Source of the DNA: Neolewinella xylanilytica
Lineage (GTDB): Bacteria; Bacteroidota; Bacteroidia; Chitinophagales; Saprospiraceae
Assembly: GCF_002934605.1 (NCBI RefSeq)
Contig: NZ_PTJC01000006.1
Span: forward strand, 1,178,001-1,242,000
Direction of reading: 5' to 3'
Length of the DNA: 64,000 nucleotides
Positions 58,699-64,000 of this stretch are shown in pieces. The first letter of the stretch is position 1; the number at the start of each line of letters is the position of its first letter. Position numbers and translations under genes: made by a program. The notes beneath the pieces are model-generated. The model was not told where the DNA came from. It did not search any database and worked only from the letters and a program-made list of their open reading frames with translations.

Positions 58699-59506
58699 AA
58701 CGCAAGGCGGCAAACTGGCCCGCTTCCTGGCCGGTATCTTTATCGCTGTTCGTACCTACGGCTGGATCTTTATTGCCCTGGCCATCGCGGTGCTGGCGAT
58801 CAGCGCGATCTCGGAACGGGAGTCGGCCCACCTCACCGCCATCCGTCCGCGGGTGGTCCCCCTGGCCGACGGGGCCAACCTGGTCGAAGCGGAAGAACTG
58901 ATGGAGTTGCTGGCCGGCAGTTTCACCAAGCCGCTCGATCAACTGACCCTTTCCGACGTGGACATCGAACGGGTGGAAGAAGTACTCGAAAGCCAAGCAT
59001 TCGTTGGTGACGCGGAGGCGTACGTGGACGCCGGTATGGTGCTCAACATCAGCGTGCGGCAGCGGGTGCCGCTCCTGCGGATCATCGCCGATAACGGCCA
59101 GAACTACTACCTCGACCGTGACGGGGTGCGCTTACCCCTCAGCGAAAATTATACGGTACGGGTGCCGGTGGTGACGGGGAATATCGTGCCCTGGTCGGAA
59201 GACTACGAAGAGCAAACCGACCACCAACTCGGCCAGCTGATGGCGTTGGGCCGGCTGTTGTACCGGGACCCTTTCCTGGCGGCCCTAATAGAGCAGATCG
59301 ACATCACCGACACGGGAGAGCTGGTGCTGGCCCCCAAGGTAGGCGACCAGGTCGTTTACCTCGGACGCTACGACGATGCCCTGACGCCCGCCCGGCTGGA
59401 GCGGCTGAAAATCTTTTATCGCGAAGGAATTCCGTACGAGGGTTGGCGGAAGTACCGGAGCTTTGACTTGCGCTACGCCGACCAGGTAGTAGCTAAAAAA
59501 GCCTAA
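58688..59506 (+). CDS. ftsQ: Cell-division protein FtsQ
   Basis: The 272-residue protein has a cytoplasmic N-terminus, one transmembrane helix (TYGWIFIALAIAVLAIS, near 30-46), a POTRA-like segment (LSDVDIERVEEVLESQAFVGDAEAYVD) and a FtsQ beta domain (ISVRQRVPLLRIIADNGQNYYLDRDG). FtsQ joins FtsL to the divisome. It overlaps murC by 11 bases; 70 bases separate it from ftsA. Confidence 0.9.
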   Translation: MATETQGGKLARFLAGIFIAVRTYGWIFIALAIAVLAISAISERESAHLTAIRPRVVPLADGANLVEAEELMELLAGSFTKPLDQLTLSDVDIERVEEVLESQAFVGDAEAYVDAGMVLNISVRQRVPLLRIIADNGQNYYLDRDGVRLPLSENYTVRVPVVTGNIVPWSEDYEEQTDHQLGQLMALGRLLYRDPFLAALIEQIDITDTGELVLAPKVGDQVVYLGRYDDALTPARLERLKIFYREGIPYEGWRKYRSFDLRYADQVVAKKA

Positions 59507-59576
59507 ATCACAAACCATTGGGCCGCGGCTAATGACCCTGACCGCTGCCTTCACTTTTGTTAAACTATTGGATATA

Positions 59577-60905
59577 ATGACTGATACCACTCAAAAACAA
59601 ACCATTGCCGCACTCGATATCGGCACCACCAAAGTCTGCGCCCTAGTAGGCAGGCGCGACGAACACGGTCGGGTAGAGATACTCGGTACGGGTAAGGTGG
59701 AATCGGAGGGCGTCATGCGCGGCGTCGTCTCCAACATCGAAAAAACCGTCCGCGCGATCTCGGAGGCCCGGCGGCTTGCCGAGCAGTCCAGCGGCCAGAC
59801 CTTCGATACCGTCCACGTGGGTATCGCCGGCCAGCACATCAAGTCGCTGCAGCACCGGGGCATGCTGATGCGGGACAACTCCCACTCGGAGATCAGCCAG
59901 CGGGACATCGACCGCCTCATCGGCGATATGCATAAACTGGTACTACCCCCCGGCGACAAGATCCTGCACGTCATTCCCCAGGAGTATACCGTCGACAACG
60001 AGCAGGGCATCGTGGATCCGATTGGGATGTCCGGGTCGAAGCTGGAAGCTAATTTTCACATCATCACGGGACAGATTACGGCCAGCAACAACATCAACCG
60101 CTGCGTGGAGCGGGCCGGCATGCACATGGCTAACGTCACTCTGGAACCCATTGCCAGTTCCGCTTCGGTACTTTACGAGGATGAGAAGCACGCCGGCGTG
60201 GCGCTGGTCGACATCGGTGGTGGCACCACCGACATCACGATCTTCCAGGAGGGCATCATCCGCCACACGGCGGTTATTCCCTTCGGCGGTCATGTGATCA
60301 CGAAAGACATCAAATCGGGCTGCACCGTCATGGAGCAGCACGCCGAGAAACTGAAGGTCAACTACGGTTCGGCCCTGGCCAGCGAGGTGTACGAGAACCG
60401 GGTAATCGTGATCCCGGGGCTCCGCGGTCGCGAACCCAAGGAGATCAGCGAAAAGAACCTGGCGCTCATCATCCAGGCTCGTGCCGAGGAAATTCTCGAC
60501 CACGTGCTCTGGGAGATCCGCCGCGCCGGATTCGACGGTAGCCAACTCATCGGGGGCATCGTGCTCACCGGGGGCGGGGCGCTGCTGCGCGACTTCGACA
60601 AGCTTACGGAGCTGCACACGGGTATGAGTGCGCGCATCGGTTCGCCGGTGGAGCACCTGGCCCATGGCTACACGGAAAAACTGACGAGCCCCATTTATGC
60701 TACGGGGGTAGGACTGCTGCTGCAGGGGTTTGCCGACATCGACGCCGGACGGGTGGTCGTGGCGAAACCCAAGAAGGAAGAACCGGTCACCGAACTGGAA
60801 CTCGAGGAACAGATCAAGGAGGAGGCCAGCGGCCCCACCTGGTTCGATAACGTCTTCAAGCGCACGAAGGAGTGGTTCGAGGCCGAGCCCGACCGCGACT
60901 TCTAA
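59577..60905 (+). CDS. ftsA: Cell-division actin-like protein FtsA
   Basis: FtsA anchors FtsZ to the membrane. From the ATG at 59577 the protein has 442 residues with the actin-like phosphate-1 ALDIGTTKVCALVG, the 1C subdomain, phosphate-2 LVDIGGGTTDITIF, and the GIVLTGGGALLRDF adenosine motif. The C-terminus ends with a potential amphipathic helix (WFDNVFKRTKEWFEA) that suits membrane binding. An in-frame ATG at 59532 would add 15 residues absent from the family. Confidence 0.95.
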   Translation: MTDTTQKQTIAALDIGTTKVCALVGRRDEHGRVEILGTGKVESEGVMRGVVSNIEKTVRAISEARRLAEQSSGQTFDTVHVGIAGQHIKSLQHRGMLMRDNSHSEISQRDIDRLIGDMHKLVLPPGDKILHVIPQEYTVDNEQGIVDPIGMSGSKLEANFHIITGQITASNNINRCVERAGMHMANVTLEPIASSASVLYEDEKHAGVALVDIGGGTTDITIFQEGIIRHTAVIPFGGHVITKDIKSGCTVMEQHAEKLKVNYGSALASEVYENRVIVIPGLRGREPKEISEKNLALIIQARAEEILDHVLWEIRRAGFDGSQLIGGIVLTGGGALLRDFDKLTELHTGMSARIGSPVEHLAHGYTEKLTSPIYATGVGLLLQGFADIDAGRVVVAKPKKEEPVTELELEEQIKEEASGPTWFDNVFKRTKEWFEAEPDRDF

Positions 60906-61004
60906 TCCGTACACCCCTCTATTCTAACCACCAATTCAAAAGTCACTCGGCGGTACCTGCCTTACCAAGAAACGGCTCGACGGCCCGAGATCAATATAGA
61001 CATT

Positions 61005-62471
61005 ATGACAATCGACTTCCCCCAGGGAGAATCTCCCATCATCAAAGTGATTGGCGTCGGCGGCGGCGGCAGCAACGCGGTCAATCACATGTATAACCAG
61101 GGTATCGTTGGCGTCGACTTCGCCATCTGCAATACCGACCACCAGGCCATGGAGCTCAGCAACGTGCCCACTAAGATCCAGCTCGGCCCGGCCCTCACCG
61201 AGGGCCGCGGAGCCGGCTCCAAGCCCAACGTGGGTAAACTGGCCTGCGAAGAAAGCATCGAGGAGGTGCGCAAGTACCTCGACAACAACTGCCGGATGCT
61301 CTTCGTCACCGCCGGAATGGGGGGTGGTACCGGAACCGGGGCCGCACCCATCATCGCCCGCACCGCGCGGGAAATGAACGTACTCACCGTGGGCATCGTC
61401 ACCCTTCCCTTCACCTTCGAAGGCCGCCGGCGCGCCAACAACGGCATGGACGGCCTCCAGGAACTGAAGGAGAACGTCGATACCCTTATCGTTATCTCCA
61501 ACGACAAACTGCGCCAGATCCACGGCAACCTCAACCTCAGCGAAGCCTTCTCCAAAGCCGATAACATCCTGACCACGGCCGCCAAGGGCATCGCCGAGAT
61601 CATCACGGTGGCGGGTTACGTCAACGTGGACTTCGAGGACGTCAATACCGTTATGCGCGACAGCGGCGTAGCCATCATGGGTACCGCCAGCGCCGACGGC
61701 GACGACCGTGCCCGCGTAGCCGTCGACCAAGCCCTGCACAGCCCGCTGCTCGAGGACAACGACATCCGTGGTGCCAACCACATCCTGCTCAACATCACCA
61801 GCGGAACGCGGGAGGTGACGATGGACGAAATCTTCGAGATCACCGAATTCGTCCAAGAAGAAGCCGGCTACGGTACGGACCTTATCTGGGGTAACTGCTT
61901 CGACGAAAGCCTTGGCGACAAGGTCAGCGTGACGGTCATCGCCACCGGTTTCGGCGACAAGAAATCCGTCAACCGCGGCGTCGCCCCGGAACGGCAATTC
62001 GTTCACCTGGAGGAAGATCGCCCCAAGGAGCGCCGTGCTTCCCTTGAAGACATTACCGGCGAAAACGACCCGGTCGGTTACGGTAAGCCGGATCAGGCCA
62101 AGACTTTCGAATTCGAGGACATGGACGAGGCCAAAGCCCGCCTCCGTGCCCGCCGGCGGGACAGTGGCAGCTTCGCCAGCAACTACCTCCAGGAGGAGGA
62201 AGACGCCCGCCGCGAGGCGCAACGCCGGGAAATGGAACTACGCGACAAAGAGCGCCGGGAAGCACTGCGGCAACGCACCGAACTGCCCAAACTGAGCAAT
62301 CCGAAGGTGGTCAACGAGCTGGAAAACCAGCCCGCCTACTTGCGGCGCAACGTGCAGCTGGACAACAACAAGCCCGGTGAACAGGACGAGCTGAGCCGCT
62401 GGAGTATCACCGACGACGAGAAGGTGCCGCTGCGTCGTAACAATTCCTTCCTCCACGACAATGTCGACTAA
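61005..62471 (+). CDS. ftsZ: Cell-division GTPase FtsZ
   Basis: FtsZ is the tubulin-like GTPase that forms the Z-ring. The 488-residue protein has IGVGGGGSNAVNHM from 16, GGGTGTGAAP from 106 and the GTP-contacting NMD/LTVGI segments. A long charged linker (about 320-430, Arg/Glu-rich) leads to NQPAYLRRNV, the conserved C-terminal peptide that binds FtsA, and the C-terminal NNSFLHDNVD tail as in other Bacteroidota. It begins 99 bases after ftsA. No obvious promoter box was found there, and the terminator follows at 62573. Confidence 0.97.
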   Translation: MTIDFPQGESPIIKVIGVGGGGSNAVNHMYNQGIVGVDFAICNTDHQAMELSNVPTKIQLGPALTEGRGAGSKPNVGKLACEESIEEVRKYLDNNCRMLFVTAGMGGGTGTGAAPIIARTAREMNVLTVGIVTLPFTFEGRRRANNGMDGLQELKENVDTLIVISNDKLRQIHGNLNLSEAFSKADNILTTAAKGIAEIITVAGYVNVDFEDVNTVMRDSGVAIMGTASADGDDRARVAVDQALHSPLLEDNDIRGANHILLNITSGTREVTMDEIFEITEFVQEEAGYGTDLIWGNCFDESLGDKVSVTVIATGFGDKKSVNRGVAPERQFVHLEEDRPKERRASLEDITGENDPVGYGKPDQAKTFEFEDMDEAKARLRARRRDSGSFASNYLQEEEDARREAQRREMELRDKERREALRQRTELPKLSNPKVVNELENQPAYLRRNVQLDNNKPGEQDELSRWSITDDEKVPLRRNNSFLHDNVD

Positions 62472-62572
62472 CCGGTATTTGTCTCTGTTCAAACAGTCTA
62501 TTATATCCGTTTTTTTACTGATGCTGCCGCACCAAGCCCAGCCTTAGTATGCACACCGTTTTAGCTTTGGAA

Positions 62573-62613
62573 GCGGGTAGCGAGGGGTCAATCTCGCTGC
62601 CCGCATTTTTTTT
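62573..62613 (+). terminator. Rho-independent terminator of the division cluster
   Basis: Arms 62573-62584 (gcgggtagcgag) and 62593-62604 pair with one T-G wobble around an 8-base loop, followed by a run of T at 62606-62613. It lies 101 bases after ftsZ and closes the cluster. No gene was seen in 62614-62823. Confidence 0.9.
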
Positions 62614-62823
62614 AGGGCCGCTCGCCGGCGAAACGGAAGATGTCGAAAAGGTGTACCCCTTAGCCCCCTCTTAAGGAAGGGAGGACCGTGGCGCGAGCCC
62701 CTATTCGAACAACCTGGCCTTCTACCGACATATATAAGTAGGAACAAGTAAATCACCTACGGGCCGCTTTACGTCAGATCCTAACATTTACTGTTATATC
62801 AGGTCCGGCTACTCACCGGATCC

Positions 62824-62858
62824 AAAAAAGCCCCCCGCCATTGCTGACGAGGGGCTTT
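62824..62858 (-). terminator. Terminator of osmC
   Basis: Arms aaagcccc and ggggcttt (62827-62834 and 62851-62858) pair around a 16-base loop. On the minus strand the stem is followed by TTT, and it lies 29 bases past the osmC stop. Confidence 0.75.
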
Positions 62859-62887
62859 CCTTTTGTTGACCCATCCGGATCGTAGCG

Positions 62888-63298
62888 TCAATTGAGGGTA
62901 TACTCCAGGGTAATGTTGGTGTCCAATACTTTGGATATCGGGCAGTTTACCTTGGCGTCGTTGATGATCTTGTCGAATTCATCCTTTTCGATGCCGTCCA
63001 CCTTGGCGGTAACGGTTAGGTGGCTTTCGACGATGGTCTGGTCCTGGAAGTCTACGGCGCAGTCAGTGTCGAGCTCCGTGGCCGTGTAGCCGGCTTCGCC
63101 CAGTTTGGCGCTTAGGGCCATAGTGAAGCAGCCGGCGTGGGCCGCGGCGATGAGTTCTTCCGGATTGGTTCCCTTGCCGTTTTCAAAGCGGCTTTTGTAG
63201 GAGTAGGAAGTGTGCTCGAGCACGGTGCTTTTCGTGGTCAGGTGGCCCGATCCTTCTTTGACGGATCCTTGCCATACGGCGGTTGCGGTACGTTTCAT
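62888..63298 (-). CDS. osmC: OsmC/Ohr family peroxide-reducing protein
   Basis: The 136-residue protein has the two redox cysteines of the family: Cys57 in HAGCFTMALS and Cys119 in NCPISK. TATAVWQGSVKEG at the start and TNPEELIAAAHAG fit OsmC. It reduces organic hydroperoxides using a thiol. The start at 63298 removes the longer frame from 63532, whose extra residues are not conserved. It is divergent from the SDR gene. Confidence 0.93.
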   Translation of the reverse strand: MKRTATAVWQGSVKEGSGHLTTKSTVLEHTSYSYKSRFENGKGTNPEELIAAAHAGCFTMALSAKLGEAGYTATELDTDCAVDFQDQTIVESHLTVTAKVDGIEKDEFDKIINDAKVNCPISKVLDTNITLEYTLN

Positions 63299-63367
63299 GT
63301 TAAGTTGTTTGATACGTAGCTGTAATTGCGCAGCCCCGTTTTTGTTCGTAGCCGTTACCTTGGGCCC

Positions 63368-64000
63368 ATGAAGATTGCAGTAGTAAGCGGAGCCAACCGG
63401 GGGCTCGGCAAAGAAGTGGTTCGCCAACTCGCCCGGAAGGAAATGCGCGTCATTTTGACCAGCCGGACGGAGCACGGAAAGGAAGTAGCCGACGCCTTCC
63501 GGGATCAGCGTCTGGACGTGATGTACCACCAACTCGACGTAGCCGACGGCCAGAGTATCGCCGAATTCACCGAATATCTACGGGAGGAGCACGGCACCAT
63601 CGACATCCTGGTCAACAACGCCGGCATTCACTACGATACTTACCAGAATACCCTCAACGCCGACTTTGGCGTAGTCCAGGAGGCCTTCACGGTGAATACC
63701 CTCGGCCCCTGGCGCCTCAGCAAGGCGCTCTATCCCCTGATCCGCAAGGGTGGGGGCGGCCGCATCGTCAACGTCTCTAGCTCGAGCGGCTCCTTTGTCG
63801 AGTCCTGGCCGGGAACGCCCGCCTACGCCATCACGAAAGTCGGCCTCAACATGCTCACCCTGAAGATGGCCGCGGATATGGCGGACGACAAGATCCTCGT
63901 CAACGCCGTCTGCCCCGGCTGGGCGCGTACCGACATGGGCGGAGCGGAGGCACCCCGCAGCGCCGAGGAGGGCGCGGCTAGCATCGTCTGGGCGGTCACC
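63368..64000 (+). CDS. Short-chain dehydrogenase/reductase (cut by window edge)
   Basis: The frame is open from the ATG at 63368 to the end, 211 codons. The NAD(P) motif is SGANRGLG from residue 7, the NNAG strand motif is in LVNNAGIHYD, and the catalytic Ser lies in VSSSSGS with YAITK further on. It resembles carbonyl reductases of the SDR family (PGWARTDMGG). The C-terminal few tens of residues are missing. A TAccTTGG box at 63356-63363 is 4 bases from the ATG. Confidence 0.92.
   Translation, partial: MKIAVVSGANRGLGKEVVRQLARKEMRVILTSRTEHGKEVADAFRDQRLDVMYHQLDVADGQSIAEFTEYLREEHGTIDILVNNAGIHYDTYQNTLNADFGVVQEAFTVNTLGPWRLSKALYPLIRKGGGGRIVNVSSSSGSFVESWPGTPAYAITKVGLNMLTLKMAADMADDKILVNAVCPGWARTDMGGAEAPRSAEEGAASIVWAVT

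Overview
The window is chromosomal DNA from a member of the Bacteroidota, most probably a marine or soil relative of Lewinella/Saprospiria. This assignment is an inference from several signs: moderately high GC; a SusC/SusD pair; secreted proteins with type IX secretion C-terminal domains; a MurF-alanine racemase fusion; the Bacteroidota order of the division/cell-wall cluster; a YpdA-type reductase; and repeated TAnnTTTG (often TAccTTTG or TAtcTTcG) -7 promoter boxes in place of sigma70-type ones. No prophage, integrase, CRISPR array, plasmid or antibiotic-resistance island was seen. Most of the window is housekeeping DNA, so the unusual material lies between genes.

Layout. 1-5070: glycogen synthase (partial) divergent from panC-panD, then a fasciclin-domain secreted protein, asd and a long coiled-coil protein. 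5070-7400: a 570-base intergenic stretch of degenerate repeated phrases, ruvB, and a tRNA-Val/tRNA-Pro unit with its own promoter and terminator. 7380-11300: a minus-strand group with a small membrane protein, an FMN reductase, topA and a DUF3467 protein. 11320-15810: a SusC/SusD glycan-uptake pair. 16030-20180: a minus-strand group of YpdA, a second disulfide-type flavoprotein and a PolX/PHP protein, with two mirror-image palindromes in front of polX. 20430-23760: a polyprenyl diphosphate synthase, a GNAT acetyltransferase, a type IX-secreted alpha/beta hydrolase and rpsO. 23850-32340: the most accessory-looking part, holding tRNA-Lys, a NYN-cold-shock fusion coupled to hemD, a REP-associated tyrosine transposase, two 15-bp tandem arrays bracketing a vWA protein, a small secreted protein and a methyltransferase, then dinB, an AntA-like protein and an unknown protein. 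32370-46620: murF-alr, a 2-hydroxyacid dehydrogenase, an S46 dipeptidyl-peptidase, an M43 metalloprotease, mdh, an ArsR regulator, guaA, a periplasmic-binding lipoprotein, a histone-deacetylase-like amidohydrolase, and crtZ with an unknown partner. 46900-62610: a complete division and cell-wall cluster (mraZ, rsmH, ftsL, ftsI, murE, mraY, murD, ftsW, murG, murC, ftsQ, ftsA, ftsZ) closed by a strong terminator. 62880-64000: osmC divergent from an SDR oxidoreductase that runs off the end.

How the genes fit together. The division cluster makes the lipid-linked peptidoglycan precursor (MurC, MurD, MurE, MraY, MurG) and assembles it at the septum (FtsA, FtsZ, FtsQ, FtsL, FtsI, FtsW). It lacks murF and ddl; MurF is supplied from 32370, fused to the alanine racemase that makes D-Ala. 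Asd also feeds meso-diaminopimelate to MurE, whose DNPR motif predicts the DAP type. Three TGGG-type direct repeats with a 10-bp period sit on the mraZ promoter and match the known MraZ autoregulation site.

I did not find a convincing new defence or signalling system. The best leads are the mirror palindromes before polX, the 15-bp arrays next to the RAYT transposase, promoter boxes only 4-7 bases from start codons (possible leaderless mRNAs), and two unrecognised accessory genes at 30854-32340.
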